Part shown: piece by piece, positions 19,430 through 29,601 of the stretch
How positions within the stretch are numbered: position 1 is the first letter of the stretch
Layout of the letters: each line of letters opens with the position of its first letter
Assembly (NCBI GenBank): GCA_016200485.1
Contig: JACQEP010000004.1
Coordinates: 291,021-355,020, forward strand
Reading direction: 5' to 3'
Source: Gammaproteobacteria bacterium
GTDB lineage: Bacteria > Pseudomonadota > Gammaproteobacteria > Tenderiales > Tenderiaceae
Length of the DNA: 64,000 nucleotides
The notes under the pieces: model-generated
The model's input: the letters and a program-made list of their open reading frames with translations, nothing else
The model's database searches: none
What the model was told of the DNA's origin: nothing
Translations under genes and position numbers: made by a program

Positions 19430-19530
19430 ATCGTCCTCGTTATGCGTTTGCCGGGAGCGGCCAGATACCGCTGCCATACGGTATACTAAAGGCCCGCAAT
19501 TATCGCATAAATCGGTCCCGGCGCGAAAAC

Positions 19531-20583
19531 ATGTTACCGCCCATCACCACCCCCTGGCCGCCAGCTACCTGGCAAAAATCGCTGGCAATGGCCATCCGCG
19601 ATCCGCGAGAGTTGTTACAGCTGCTGGATCTGGAACACCTCAATCTGGCGGATATCCTTAGCGCCAATGCCGAGTTTCCGCTGCGTGTTCCCCGTGGATA
19701 CGTAGCACGCATGAAAAAGGGCGATCCCAACGACCCCTTGCTGCGCCAGGTATTGCCTCTAGGCCAGGAATTAGCGCTGGCCCCGGGTTTCTCCGTCGAT
19801 CCTGTGGGTGATCAGAACGCAGTCAGTGGCCGCGGCCTGTTACAGAAATATCAAGGGCGGGTATTGGTACTCGCTACCGCCACCTGCGCCATTCATTGCC
19901 GTTACTGTTTCCGCCGTCATTTCCCCTACGGCGACCACAAAGGTAATCATCAGGATTGGACAGCCATTATTGAACCTATCGCCGCTGACACAACAATCCA
20001 TGAGGTCATTCTCAGCGGGGGCGATCCGCTTTCACTCGCCGATCATTACCTGGCTGATTTGGTGGCACAGCTTAATGAGATCCCACACCTCAAACGCCTG
20101 CGCGTGCATAGCCGCTATCCGATTGTGTTACCGGAACGTATTGATAACGGTTTATTGAAGTGGATCGACAACTCGCGTCTCAAACCTGTGTTTGTAATGC
20201 ATTGCAATCACGCCAATGAGATTGATCACCACGTTGCTACGGCGTTGGCCACATTGAGCACACATGGCGTCGCCTTGTTTAATCAGGCCGTATTACTGAA
20301 GGGGATCAATGACAATGCCACAACACTCATTGAACTCAGCGAACGCCTGTTTGAGCACGGCGTGACTCCCTATTACCTGCATCTTCTGGATCGGGTGCAA
20401 GGCGCAGCCCATTTTGACGTTCCAATAGCACAGGCACACGTTTTGATCGAGGCACTCAGACACAAGCTCCCGGGCTATCTGGTGCCGCAACTGGTAAGAG
20501 AAGTTGCGGGCGCGCCTTATAAAATTCCGGCGACAAATGTAGGGGCGACTCATGAATCGCCCCTACTACAGTTTCTTTTTTGA
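19531..20583 (+). CDS. epmB: EF-P-lysine 2,3-aminomutase-like protein EpmB (radical SAM)
   Basis: 350 residues from the ATG at 19531. A KamA-type radical SAM protein that converts L-lysine to (R)-beta-lysine for EF-P. The iron-sulphur motif CxxxCxxC is [14 protein letters not shown] (Cys119, 123, 126). The PLP-binding and substrate regions resemble short KamA proteins. The last residues, [14 protein letters not shown], are encoded by a palindromic repeat (20539-20566), so the C-terminus is an add-on with no family counterpart. The gene overlaps the convergent coiled-coil gene by 18 bases. Confidence 0.95.
   Translation: MLPPITTPWPPATWQKSLAMAIRDPRELLQLLDLEHLNLADILSANAEFPLRVPRGYVARMKKGDPNDPLLRQVLPLGQELALAPGFSVDPVGDQNAVSGRGLLQKYQGRVLVLATATCAIHCRYCFRRHFPYGDHKGNHQDWTAIIEPIAADTTIHEVILSGGDPLSLADHYLADLVAQLNEIPHLKRLRVHSRYPIVLPERIDNGLLKWIDNSRLKPVFVMHCNHANEIDHHVATALATLSTHGVALFNQAVLLKGINDNATTLIELSERLFEHGVTPYYLHLLDRVQGAAHFDVPIAQAHVLIEALRHKLPGYLVPQLVREVAGAPYKIPATNVGATHESPLLQFLF
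20539..20566. repeat. 28-bp palindrome, GTAGGGGCG(A)...CGCCCCTAC family
   Basis: The arms GTAGGGGCGA and TCGCCCCTAC flank CTCATGAA. Related copies are at 50236-50263, 52178-52205 and 60183-60211. This copy lies inside the 3' end of epmB and holds the stop of the convergent gene. Confidence 0.85.
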
Positions 20584-21558
20584 CTTTTCCTTATCCAAAG
20601 CTTCATCCGCCAGATCAATCACATCATCACTCACGTCTATTTTAGGCAATTCAATCTCATCCTCCGAGGACTCCAGCGCCGCCAATATCTTTGACTCGTC
20701 AACAGCAACAGTCGCGGCTATTGCAGGCGTCTCTTTTCCCAGGGTTGGCGGCTCATTCTGAATAGTGGTTTCGGCCGGTTCTTCAACCATCTCATCCATT
20801 ACTGGCAAAGACTCGGACTCCGCAGCCGCTCCTGACTCTTGCTCCGGCGCAAACGTCGCCACCATCGGCTCTGCTATACCTTCAGCTTCATTCTCCGGCA
20901 TCTCTTCTTCGCTCGGAGTCGGCTGTGATTCAACCGCTGGCGCTGGTGCAGCGGGTGCAACATTCGATCCCATCATACCCCCAGGACGAAAGGCCATGCT
21001 GTATTCCTTCATCGCCTGTTCTATCTCAGAATACGCACTCGCCAGCTCTTTGCTAAGGCGTTCATTTTCACCACGCAGTATCTCCATCTCCTGCGCTATT
21101 TTCACTCCTTCCTCGGCCATGCGTTCGATCTGCGCCCTGGTTTCCTCATTGATATTCGCTTGCTGATTTCCCAATCGATCACGCATCATGACCACCAGCT
21201 CCAAATAAGAAGAGCTGTAGTCATGCAACAACTTATCAAGGCTACTCATCGCCGTGCTATTGCGATGCATATACATCTCGATCAACTTGCCATAAAAATT
21301 GTTTTCTTTTTCCACCCAACCATGCGCCATCTCTTTAAATGCTGAATCGGGCTCTTCCTCCCCCTCCGTCAGAATATTGTGATACCATTCCTGGCGTTTA
21401 TCTTCGTTACGGGTCAACCGCCCTTCCAGCGCGATCACTGCCGCCTTGTCGCGTTTCTTAAGCGTAATCCAACGCGCCAGAATCACTGCAATCACAACCA
21501 CCAAGGCAAGAATGATTTCACCCATGACGATCAGGATTGTGGGATCAATCGAAATCAC
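20566..21558 (-). CDS. Membrane-anchored coiled-coil protein of unknown function
   Basis: 330 residues. One N-terminal transmembrane helix (about residues 8-28, LIVMGEIILALVVVIAVILA), then a long helical/coiled region (residues 50-190), then an acidic, Pro/Glu-rich, low-complexity tail (PTPSEEEMPENEAEGIAEPM). No enzymatic motif. Its start overlaps the stop of the VWA-domain gene by four bases (ATGA), so the two are translationally coupled and probably act together at the inner membrane. I do not recognise the family. Confidence 0.8.
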   Translation of the reverse strand: MISIDPTILIVMGEIILALVVVIAVILARWITLKKRDKAAVIALEGRLTRNEDKRQEWYHNILTEGEEEPDSAFKEMAHGWVEKENNFYGKLIEMYMHRNSTAMSSLDKLLHDYSSSYLELVVMMRDRLGNQQANINEETRAQIERMAEEGVKIAQEMEILRGENERLSKELASAYSEIEQAMKEYSMAFRPGGMMGSNVAPAAPAPAVESQPTPSEEEMPENEAEGIAEPMVATFAPEQESGAAAESESLPVMDEMVEEPAETTIQNEPPTLGKETPAIAATVAVDESKILAALESSEDEIELPKIDVSDDVIDLADEALDKEKSKKKL

Positions 21559-23483
21559 TTCTTCTCGCCCTTCTTCTCTTCGGATTTTTCTTCAGCCGTT
21601 TCTACATCGGCAGCCTTTGATTTCCGGAACCACTTTAACCAGTTCCATTTCTTCCTAGGTTTTTTCGTTTCATCGCCCTCAGCGACGACTTTTGGTTTCC
21701 GGAACCACTTCCAGTAAACGCCGAACCCTACACCGCTGAGTACCACATTGAGCTCTAAAATCTTCAACACGATCTCTATCCAGTCCGGACCGGCATCCTT
21801 CTTCGCAGCAACATCGCTTGCTTTGACTTCAGGCTTCTTGGCTACTTCAGGCTTCTTTGCCGCAGGCTTTTCTGCGGGTTTTTCGACGGGTTTAGGTGGC
21901 TCTGCGGCTTTGGGCTCCACCTCCGCGCCTTCGGTCACAGTGTAAGGGCCGACACCCAGATTCAGAGGCTTGCCTTCAATACGATCGGCCTGTACCGACA
22001 ACGAAATATCATAACGCTCACCCGGCTTAACTTGCACATCTACCCGCCACTCATTGGGTCCCACGCGCGGCACATTAACATTTGATTGACTGCCATCGTT
22101 TTTTTTCACCACTGCTTCAATCAACAACGTTTCAGGATTAACGATGTCGGCATAAGGCACCAGGCTCAAACCATATACCGCTGGACTGCCCTCTTTAACC
22201 TTACGCACACTCACTGTCACCGGCGTGTCGACCACCTTCACCGTCTGCCGATTTGAACGCTGAAAGGTAGTACCATCCACTCGCAACTGATATTCATACT
22301 GACCTGCGGGCAGGTATTGGCCAATCCTCGTGGTGAAGACACCGTCATCTTTCTTCTCATCTCCACCCTGACCATCATCTGTCAAGACGCTACGCTGCTC
22401 TTCCTTGCCATCGCGATGACGTGCCACATCAATCTTCAACAAATCAAGGAACTTTCTTTCGGTAATGGTTTTACCTTGTTGGGCTAACTGTAGGGCGTAA
22501 GGCTTAACATCACCCACTAGCATAACGTTTGGCAGCGTTGATGCCTTGGTCTTGAGATCGGTCACCACCATCGCACGATTATCGGAATCGAGTTTGGCCT
22601 GGATCTTCCATTCGCCTGCAGGTGGATCGGCGACGGTAATCAAATCGTAGCGATCCTCATGCCGCCAACGCAAACCTTCTCGGTTTGAACGAAAATCGAT
22701 TTTTTCGCCCCCCGGCAACACAATTTTTGAATCTTGTGATCCTTCTTGCCGAAAAACTAGCAATGTCACTTCCTTAACGCTGGAATCCACATTGAACTTG
22801 TTATCCTCCATTGGCAATGATTCCGTTGGCACCGATTTTTCAAACATGCGCAGAAAAACCCGCTCCAATTGCTCAGCCGTACGCGCCTCTTCAAACCAGC
22901 CCTTGGTGGTTGCCGACAATTGGCGCAAAAATGGTTTGTCTACTTCATCCGCCAGACCGATGGTGTGAATCACCACGCCCGCATCACGCAAGCGAGCCAA
23001 CGTATCTTCCAGAATCCGGGTCCGTGCAGCCGCGTTCTCCTCCGGCTGTTTTGAGATATCCACCAAACCATCGGTGAGAAAAATAATACTGCGATGACTG
23101 TTCTTATCCGGCTGCTTCCAATCCTGGGTGGATTTTTCGAGCACGCCTTCAATATTGGTAAACAGTCCGTGGGAATTGATGTCATTAGCCGCCGCATAGG
23201 CTTGCTCTTTCCACTGCGCGTCAACTGTTTTAAGCGGTACCAGTGGATTAACCCACTGACCGAAGGTCCAGACACTGGCGCGTGAGCCGTCTGGCAAAAG
23301 CTGCGTAACGAGCCGTAAGGCAGGAACCCGCAAATTCTGTGGATCGTTTTTTTTCATGCTGCCGGAGATATCAATCAGTATCCGGACATCATTAATAGGT
23401 TCCTGAGCCGCCGCCATGACCATCGTCATTGCGCCACTCAACCAAAGCATCGCTGCTAATAGTGTCCTTGAACGCATGCGCAT
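21555..23483 (-). CDS. Secreted/membrane von Willebrand factor A domain protein
   Basis: 642 residues. N-terminal signal peptide (LLAAMLWLSGAMTMVMAAAQ), then a VWA domain, about residues 30-210, with MIDAS DISGS and RSIIFLTDGLVDIS. The middle holds beta-rich, Ig-like segments. A Lys/Pro/Ala-rich linker (VEKPAEKPAAKKPEVAKKPE) leads to one transmembrane helix near residue 580 and a basic tail with tandem KWFRKPKV/KWFRKSKA. Layout fits the gammaproteobacterial TIGR03503-type VWA proteins, whose function is unknown. It is coupled to the downstream membrane coiled-coil gene. Confidence 0.8.
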   Translation of the reverse strand: MRMRSRTLLAAMLWLSGAMTMVMAAAQEPINDVRILIDISGSMKKNDPQNLRVPALRLVTQLLPDGSRASVWTFGQWVNPLVPLKTVDAQWKEQAYAAANDINSHGLFTNIEGVLEKSTQDWKQPDKNSHRSIIFLTDGLVDISKQPEENAAARTRILEDTLARLRDAGVVIHTIGLADEVDKPFLRQLSATTKGWFEEARTAEQLERVFLRMFEKSVPTESLPMEDNKFNVDSSVKEVTLLVFRQEGSQDSKIVLPGGEKIDFRSNREGLRWRHEDRYDLITVADPPAGEWKIQAKLDSDNRAMVVTDLKTKASTLPNVMLVGDVKPYALQLAQQGKTITERKFLDLLKIDVARHRDGKEEQRSVLTDDGQGGDEKKDDGVFTTRIGQYLPAGQYEYQLRVDGTTFQRSNRQTVKVVDTPVTVSVRKVKEGSPAVYGLSLVPYADIVNPETLLIEAVVKKNDGSQSNVNVPRVGPNEWRVDVQVKPGERYDISLSVQADRIEGKPLNLGVGPYTVTEGAEVEPKAAEPPKPVEKPAEKPAAKKPEVAKKPEVKASDVAAKKDAGPDWIEIVLKILELNVVLSGVGFGVYWKWFRKPKVVAEGDETKKPRKKWNWLKWFRKSKAADVETAEEKSEEKKGEKK

Positions 23484-23734
23484 CCCCGCATCCTTGAAAA
23501 ACGCTCTCTACGCCAAACCACCCCGATGGCGCTCCGTTAATTCAATTATCGACCTTATAGCTCAAGGCTTTAATAGAGTGGACACACGACGATTTGTCTT
23601 CACTCGAACACCAATACAAATATTATGTATAAATCTTTTCTGATAGCAGCCGACCTAATCACTAGGATGACGATTTCAGTCAAGAATTGTCAGTCGATCC
23701 GTGAAAACATAATCAACAGATCGGGGTTTTAAGT

Positions 23735-25369
23735 ATGCAACTCAAAATCAGCGGCAAAATTGCTGTGGCCTTTGGCACTATGGCGGCACTCTTGTTGGTC
23801 AGTGGTGGTACTGGTTACTTCGCTGCCAGTTATCTCGACAAAGGTATTACCTACCTGACGGGCCCTGCCTGGGACACCGCCGATGGCGCGATGGAGACGG
23901 AAATTTCTATCCAGAAGCAGGTCATCGCCATCAACATGCTGACCCATGGGGGCAATGTTGAAAATGCCTCGGAACTGCACCAGCAAATTGACGAGGGTAA
24001 AAAATTTGGCGAGGAGGCGACCAACCGCCTGATCGATGCCAAAATCCTGGAACCCGCACTGCTCGACCATTTAAAAGAAATAGATGACGCATTCAATAAC
24101 GCCCGTGACGAATTGTTAAAGTCATTTGATGCCTATACTAGCCACCCTGGCGGTGACACCGCCATCGCTTTGCGCAACGCCAATGTCGCCTTCGAAAAGG
24201 CAACCAAAGATATCATCGAACACCTGGTCGAAGTCGAGCGCAAGGGTGATGGCGCGGTTGAGCAATTTGCAGCCTCTTTGGAAACCATACACACGACTGC
24301 CTACGGTGCCTTAATTACGGTGATAATTGTTGGCATTATTATTGCCATCGCTGCCTACCTGTGGATCGTCAAATCTGTCGTTCAACCTATCACCCAGGTT
24401 GCCTATCAGTTCACCGATCTGGCTCGTGGCGAGGGCAACCTGAATGTCTCGCTGCCGGACAAAGGGCATGATGAAATAACGGAAGTTTGCCGCGGATTTA
24501 ATCAGTTTATCGCGAAAATCCGGAAAACCATTTCTGAGGTCGCAGGTTCATCTACTCAACTTAGTGCGGCGGCCAAAGAGCTCAGCGCCATCAACAACGA
24601 AACGGGCCAAAACATATCAAAACAAACTCAGGAAACTGAGCAAGTTGCCACCGCCATGAATGAAATGGTCGCCACCGTTCAGGAAGTGGCCCGTAATGTG
24701 ACGGATGCCGCGCAAGCTGCGGATGTCGCCAACCGTGAATCTGTCAACGGCCGCAATATCGTTAACAATGCGATCGCCGAAATAAACGGCCTGTCAAAGG
24801 AAGTTCATCATGCGGCTGAAGTACTGCAACGCCTCAACGACGACAGCCAAAGCATTGGCCAAGTCCTGGATGTGATCAAAGGCATCGCCGAGCAAACCAA
24901 TCTTCTCGCCTTGAATGCCGCCATTGAAGCAGCGCGGGCCGGCGAACAAGGCCGTGGCTTTGCCGTGGTCGCTGATGAGGTTAGGACCCTGGCCAGCCGT
25001 ACCCAGCAGTCGACTCAGGAAATTCAGCAAATGATCGAGCGCCTGCAAAGCGGCGCCAAAGAAGCCGTCAACGTCATGGAAACCAGCCGCAAGCGGGCGG
25101 AAGGCGCCGTGGACAAGGCCAATCAAGCCGGCGCGGCACTGGGATCGATTACCGATGCGGTGGGCACCATTACCAATATGACCGCCCAGATTGCCAGCGC
25201 AGCCGAAGAACAAAATGCGGTCGCCGAAGAGGTCAACAGCAACATCGTCAGCATCAACAATCTGGCGCAGCAAACCGGCGACGGATCACAACAAACCATC
25301 GTCGCCACCGATCAGCTGGCAAAATTGGCCGCGCAGTTGCAACAAGCTGTTAACCAGTTTAGAACTTAA
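23735..25369 (+). CDS. Methyl-accepting chemotaxis protein
   Basis: 544 residues. Transmembrane helix 1 (about 8-33) and helix 2 (about 185-215) bracket a periplasmic four-helix sensor of about 150 residues. A HAMP domain follows ([20 protein letters not shown]). The cytoplasmic signalling domain has the conserved tip [20 protein letters not shown] with [19 protein letters not shown], and methylation helices on both sides. It transmits ligand binding to the CheA/CheW array. No che genes are in the window, and the ligand is unknown. Confidence 0.96.
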   Translation: MQLKISGKIAVAFGTMAALLLVSGGTGYFAASYLDKGITYLTGPAWDTADGAMETEISIQKQVIAINMLTHGGNVENASELHQQIDEGKKFGEEATNRLIDAKILEPALLDHLKEIDDAFNNARDELLKSFDAYTSHPGGDTAIALRNANVAFEKATKDIIEHLVEVERKGDGAVEQFAASLETIHTTAYGALITVIIVGIIIAIAAYLWIVKSVVQPITQVAYQFTDLARGEGNLNVSLPDKGHDEITEVCRGFNQFIAKIRKTISEVAGSSTQLSAAAKELSAINNETGQNISKQTQETEQVATAMNEMVATVQEVARNVTDAAQAADVANRESVNGRNIVNNAIAEINGLSKEVHHAAEVLQRLNDDSQSIGQVLDVIKGIAEQTNLLALNAAIEAARAGEQGRGFAVVADEVRTLASRTQQSTQEIQQMIERLQSGAKEAVNVMETSRKRAEGAVDKANQAGAALGSITDAVGTITNMTAQIASAAEEQNAVAEEVNSNIVSINNLAQQTGDGSQQTIVATDQLAKLAAQLQQAVNQFRT

Positions 25370-25379
25370 CAAATCCTTG

Positions 25380-25404
25380 GGGTGCGGCTAAGTCGGCCGC
25401 ACCC
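25380..25404. terminator. Hairpin between convergent chemoreceptor and rlmKL genes
   Basis: GGGTGCGGC (25380-25388) pairs perfectly with GCCGCACCC (25396-25404) over a 7-base loop. It lies 10 bases after the chemoreceptor stop and overlaps the rlmKL stop. The strong stem lacks a long T run, so terminator activity is only likely. Confidence 0.45.
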
Positions 25405-27574
25405 TAATCTGCCAACAACGGTGTATTTTCGGGTTCCTGGCAAAGTCCGCAGGAATGGTTTTGGCGCTGATATCTTCGATACTCAGGTCCGACAACGCAT
25501 CCGCATCGAGATTGAATTTACGAAAGTTGTTAGAGAAGATCAGCATCCCATCTTTATCCAGTAACGCCACGGCGGCTCGTATCAAAGCCACATGATCGCG
25601 CTGCACATCAAAGGTGTTCTCCATCCGTTTTGAGGTCGAGAATGTCGGCGGATCAAGAAAGATCAGATCGAAGCGTTTCGCCCACGGCGACTTCCGTTGC
25701 TGTTCCAGCCATTGCAGACAATCCGCCTGAACAAACTCGTGCGGGTCATCGGCAATCTTGTTCAATTCCAGATTGCGGCGTGCCCAATTGAGGTAAGTAT
25801 TGGACATATCTACCGTCGTGGTCGATTTGGCGCCGCCCGCCGCCGCATAAACAGTCACCGTACCGGTATAGGCGAACAGATTCAGGAAACGCTTACCTTT
25901 GGCCTCGCATTCGACGATAGTCCGCGTCAAGCGGTGATCAAGAAACAAACCGGTATCGAGAAAATCGCTGAAGTTGACCCAGAAACGATGCCCACCCTCT
26001 TCGATCACATAAAAATCGCGCTCATCGGCGACCTTTTCATATTGCGCCTTACCTTTTTGCTGGCGCCGCACTTTAAAAAATACTTGTTCCAACGGCACCG
26101 CCAACACTTCCAGCAACATGGCTATCGCTTCCCGCAACCGCAATTTAGCCTTGGCCGGATCGATCGTTTTCGGCGCCTCGTACTCCTGCACGTGCAGCCA
26201 TAATTTTTCGCCTTGATACACATCAATCGCCAGCGCGTACTCAGGCATGTCGGCATCATAAAGCCGATAACAGGTTACATTTTCCTTCTTCGCCCAGGCG
26301 CCGAGCTGCTTTAGATTCTTGCGCAAACGATTGGCGAACATCTCGGCACCCGGCCCCCACGCCTCACGTTCCAACGGACGCGGCGGTTGAGCGGCTCGAC
26401 GCTCGATGAACCATTGCGCATCGATTTCAAAACGCAACAAACGGCACTCCAGAGCACCGTTGAAAAAGGTATGCCAGCGTTGTGCACGGATGCCCATCTC
26501 TTTGGCGAGATCGGGATTGCCGGTGAAAACAGCCGCTTGCCAACCGGCGAATTGCTGTTTGAGACGATCACCGAGTTGCCGGTACAAGCCACGCAACTCT
26601 TCTACTTCTCCAAGCCGTTGCCCATACGGTGGGTTCACCATCAACAAACCGGCGTCACAGCCACTTGGCTTGACCAACTCGGCAACACCACGCCGGGCGA
26701 CGACGATATCATCCGCCAGGTCTGCCGCCTCAATATTTTCACGCGTGGCATTTACAGATTTTTGATCAACATCAAACCCAATAATCCTCGGCAATCGCGC
26801 ACGCCCCGCATCGGCGCGCGCCTGCGCCTCAGCCATCAGTTGTTGCCATAATTGCGAATCGTGCCCAAGCCAGCCCAGAAACCCGAAATAATCGCGCCCT
26901 AGCCCAGGCGCGCGATCAGTGGCCATCCACGCCGCTTCAACAAGAAATGTGCCTGAACCGCACATCGGATCGAGCAAACATCCGCCACGCGCGGCGATCT
27001 CGGGCCAACCGCTGCGCAACAACAATGCCGCTGCCAGATTTTCCTTCAGCGGCGCGATCACACTTTGCCGCCGATAACCGCGCTTGTGCAGGCTATCACC
27101 GGACAAATCAATTCCCACCGTGACCTGATTACGCTGCTGATGCACATTGATGCGTAAATCGGGACGCTCAAGATCGACCGACGGCCGCTCGCCACAGCGG
27201 TCACGAAACTGATCGACAATCGCATCCTTGACCTTCTGCGCGCCATACTGGGTATGGCGTATCTCGCCGCTGGTGGAGGTGAAATCAACGGCCAGCGTCG
27301 AATGCGAATTTAGATGCTCGCTCCAGTCGATGGTCTGCACTCCGGCATACAAGGCCTCGGCATCAGCGGCATCGAATTGTGTCAGCGGCATCAACACCCG
27401 GCCGGCGCAGCGCGACCAGAGGCAAATACGATAAGCAAGTTGCAAATCACCCTTAAACTCGACTCCTGCAGGCTGCTCACGCAACTCAGTCACGCCAAGC
27501 TCACGCAACTCGTCGATCAGCACCGACACCACACCCTTGGGCGCAGTGACGAAAAAAGTTTGAGGGGAGATCAT
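25388..27574 (-). CDS. rlmKL: Bifunctional 23S rRNA methyltransferase RlmKL
   Basis: 728 residues, the usual size of the gammaproteobacterial fusion. RlmL (N-terminal) makes m2G2445 and RlmK (C-terminal) m7G2069 in 23S rRNA. Residues 1-160 hold a THUMP domain. The RlmL methyltransferase has DPMCGSGTFLVEAAW and the catalytic VNPPYGQRLGE. The RlmK half has LNLFAYTGTVTVYAAAGGA and DLIFLDPPTFSTSKRM. The gene is monocistronic, with an inverted repeat between it and fabB. Confidence 0.97.
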   Translation of the reverse strand: MISPQTFFVTAPKGVVSVLIDELRELGVTELREQPAGVEFKGDLQLAYRICLWSRCAGRVLMPLTQFDAADAEALYAGVQTIDWSEHLNSHSTLAVDFTSTSGEIRHTQYGAQKVKDAIVDQFRDRCGERPSVDLERPDLRINVHQQRNQVTVGIDLSGDSLHKRGYRRQSVIAPLKENLAAALLLRSGWPEIAARGGCLLDPMCGSGTFLVEAAWMATDRAPGLGRDYFGFLGWLGHDSQLWQQLMAEAQARADAGRARLPRIIGFDVDQKSVNATRENIEAADLADDIVVARRGVAELVKPSGCDAGLLMVNPPYGQRLGEVEELRGLYRQLGDRLKQQFAGWQAAVFTGNPDLAKEMGIRAQRWHTFFNGALECRLLRFEIDAQWFIERRAAQPPRPLEREAWGPGAEMFANRLRKNLKQLGAWAKKENVTCYRLYDADMPEYALAIDVYQGEKLWLHVQEYEAPKTIDPAKAKLRLREAIAMLLEVLAVPLEQVFFKVRRQQKGKAQYEKVADERDFYVIEEGGHRFWVNFSDFLDTGLFLDHRLTRTIVECEAKGKRFLNLFAYTGTVTVYAAAGGAKSTTTVDMSNTYLNWARRNLELNKIADDPHEFVQADCLQWLEQQRKSPWAKRFDLIFLDPPTFSTSKRMENTFDVQRDHVALIRAAVALLDKDGMLIFSNNFRKFNLDADALSDLSIEDISAKTIPADFARNPKIHRCWQIRVRPT

Positions 27575-27594
27575 TGGAATGGAATCAAATTCCT

Positions 27595-27733
27595 TACCAC
27601 AGAGACACAGAGCGCACAGAGATTATTAAAGCAACACCTAAGACATGATCCTAACCGATGCCTCAAAGACAAAGGCCGACGCATGAAAACCTCGCAAATA
27701 ATACTCTGTGTCCTCTGTGCCTCTGTGGTTAAA
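27595..27733. repeat. Paired inverted repeat, ACCACAGAGGCACAGAG family (copy B)
   Basis: ACCACAGAGACACAGAGCGC (27597-27616) faces CTCTGTGTCCTCTGTGCCTC followed by TGTGGT (about 27705-27730), spaced by about 85 bases. It has the same layout as copy A at 18725-18846 and lies between rlmKL and fabB. Confidence 0.75.
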
Positions 27734-27749
27734 CAGAAGTTAAAAAGAC

Positions 27750-28967
27750 CTAGCCCGGATAACGCTGGAACACCAAACAGGCGTTGGTGCCACCGAAACC
27801 GAAGCTGTTGGATAACACGGTATTCAATTGAACATTGTCACGACGCGCACGCAAAATCGGCATCCCTTCGGCGAAAGGATCGAGATTTTCGATATTGGCC
27901 GAGGCGCAGAGGAAATTGTGCTTCATCATCAGCAGTGAGTAGATGGCCTCATTGACACCGGCCGCGCCCAATGCGTGTCCCGTCAGCGATTTAGTGGAAC
28001 TGATTGCCGGCATATCATCACCGAACACCGCACGAATCGCCTCGAGTTCCTTCATGTCGCCCGCAGGGGTGCTGGTGCCGTGGGCGTTGATGTAATCCAC
28101 TTTACCCTTCACTCCATCCAACGCCAGCCGCATACAACGCGTAGCGCCTTCACCGGAAGGTTGCACCATGTCAAAACCGTCGGAGGTCGCACCATAACCC
28201 ACCAATTCGGCGTAAATACGCGCACCACGCTGTAACGCATGCTCCAGCTCTTCCAGCACCAATAATCCGCCACCGCCAGAGATGACAAAGCCATCACGAT
28301 CTGCATCGTACGCACGTGAAGCAACGGTGGGACGGTCATTGTATTTCGACGACAAGGCACCCATCGCATCAAACATCATGGAACCTTCCCATCCCAATTC
28401 TTCACCACCGCCCGCAAACACAATGTCCTGCTTACCCATCTGGATCAGCTCCATGCCGTTACCGATGCAGTGGGCGCTGGTAGAACAAGCAGAACTAATT
28501 GAATAGTTGACACCTTTGATCTTGAAGGCAGTCGCCAGATTAGCCGAAGTGGTACTTCCCATGGTCTTAGGCACCATGTAGGGACCGACGCGGCGAATCC
28601 CTTTTTCACGCAGAATGTCTGCAGCGGCCACAGTATTGGCATGAGAAGCGCCCCCCGACCCCACCACCAAACCAGCACGTGGATTGGAGATCTGTGTCTC
28701 GTTCAAACCGGCATCTTCGATGGCCTGCTGCATGGCGATGTAGTTATAGGCGGCAGCATCTCCCATGAAACGGCGCAGCTTGCGATCGATGAGGGGCTCC
28801 ACATCGAGCTTGATCGAACCATGGACATGAGAGCGAAAACCCATCTCCGCATATTCAGCACAAAATTCAATACCAGAACGTCCCGCCTTTAGCGCATCAG
28901 CAACTTCTTGCTGATTATTACCGATACTGGAGACAATCCCGATTCCGGTGACGACAACTCGTCTCAC
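27750..28967 (-). CDS. fabB: Beta-ketoacyl-ACP synthase I (FabB)
   Basis: 405 residues. It condenses malonyl-ACP with acyl-ACP and is needed to elongate unsaturated intermediates. The active cysteine is Cys161 in [10 protein letters not shown]; the catalytic histidines lie in [11 protein letters not shown] and [11 protein letters not shown]. It starts 11 bases after the fabA stop, so fabA-fabB form one operon and carry the anaerobic route to unsaturated fatty acids. Confidence 0.97.
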   Translation of the reverse strand: MRRVVVTGIGIVSSIGNNQQEVADALKAGRSGIEFCAEYAEMGFRSHVHGSIKLDVEPLIDRKLRRFMGDAAAYNYIAMQQAIEDAGLNETQISNPRAGLVVGSGGASHANTVAAADILREKGIRRVGPYMVPKTMGSTTSANLATAFKIKGVNYSISSACSTSAHCIGNGMELIQMGKQDIVFAGGGEELGWEGSMMFDAMGALSSKYNDRPTVASRAYDADRDGFVISGGGGLLVLEELEHALQRGARIYAELVGYGATSDGFDMVQPSGEGATRCMRLALDGVKGKVDYINAHGTSTPAGDMKELEAIRAVFGDDMPAISSTKSLTGHALGAAGVNEAIYSLLMMKHNFLCASANIENLDPFAEGMPILRARRDNVQLNTVLSNSFGFGGTNACLVFQRYPG

Positions 28968-28978
28968 GTCTTAATTCC

Positions 28979-29494
28979 TCACATCTGATCTGTCGAAGTA
29001 AAGAGTCCGACACGCAAATTCTTGGCCTCATAAATCACTCTGCCATCCACTTCCAGAATGGCATCGCCCACGCCCATATAGAGCTTGCGCATGATGACTC
29101 GAGTCATATCAATTCGATAGGTTACCAATTTTTTGTCCGGTGTCACCTGGCCGCGGAAACCCACTTCGCCGACGCCCAAGGCCCGACCACGGCCGGGACC
29201 CCCGCGCCAACCGAGATAGAATCCGATTAGTTGCCACATGGCATCCAGACCAAGACAACCAGGCATGACCGGGTCACCCTGAAAATGGCATTCAAAAAAC
29301 CAAAGGTCGGGGCGAATATCGAGCTCAGCGATAATCTCACCCTTACCATGCCCACCCCCGTCTTCGGTAATCCGGGTAATGCGATCAAACATCAGCATTG
29401 GCGGCAGTGGCAACTGGGCATTCCCAGGACCAAACATTTCACCGCGCCCGCAGGCAAGCAACTCTTCTTTAGAAAAACTATTTTGTCTTTGCAT
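28979..29494 (-). CDS. fabA: 3-hydroxydecanoyl-ACP dehydratase/isomerase (FabA)
   Basis: 171 residues. It dehydrates 3-hydroxydecanoyl-ACP and isomerises the trans-2 product to cis-3, opening the unsaturated fatty acid branch. The hot-dog fold carries catalytic His70 ([12 protein letters not shown]) and Asp84 (GLDAMWQL), the same positions as in E. coli. It is first in the fabAB operon. Confidence 0.97.
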   Translation of the reverse strand: MQRQNSFSKEELLACGRGEMFGPGNAQLPLPPMLMFDRITRITEDGGGHGKGEIIAELDIRPDLWFFECHFQGDPVMPGCLGLDAMWQLIGFYLGWRGGPGRGRALGVGEVGFRGQVTPDKKLVTYRIDMTRVIMRKLYMGVGDAILEVDGRVIYEAKNLRVGLFTSTDQM

Positions 29495-29601
29495 AACTTC
29501 TTGTTTTAATTATGCTTCAGGTCGCGCCACGATGGCACGCCCATCCCCGGTTTTTAACGAAACCGCAATGATAACAGAAATATCCGCGAAAACGTGGACC
29601 C

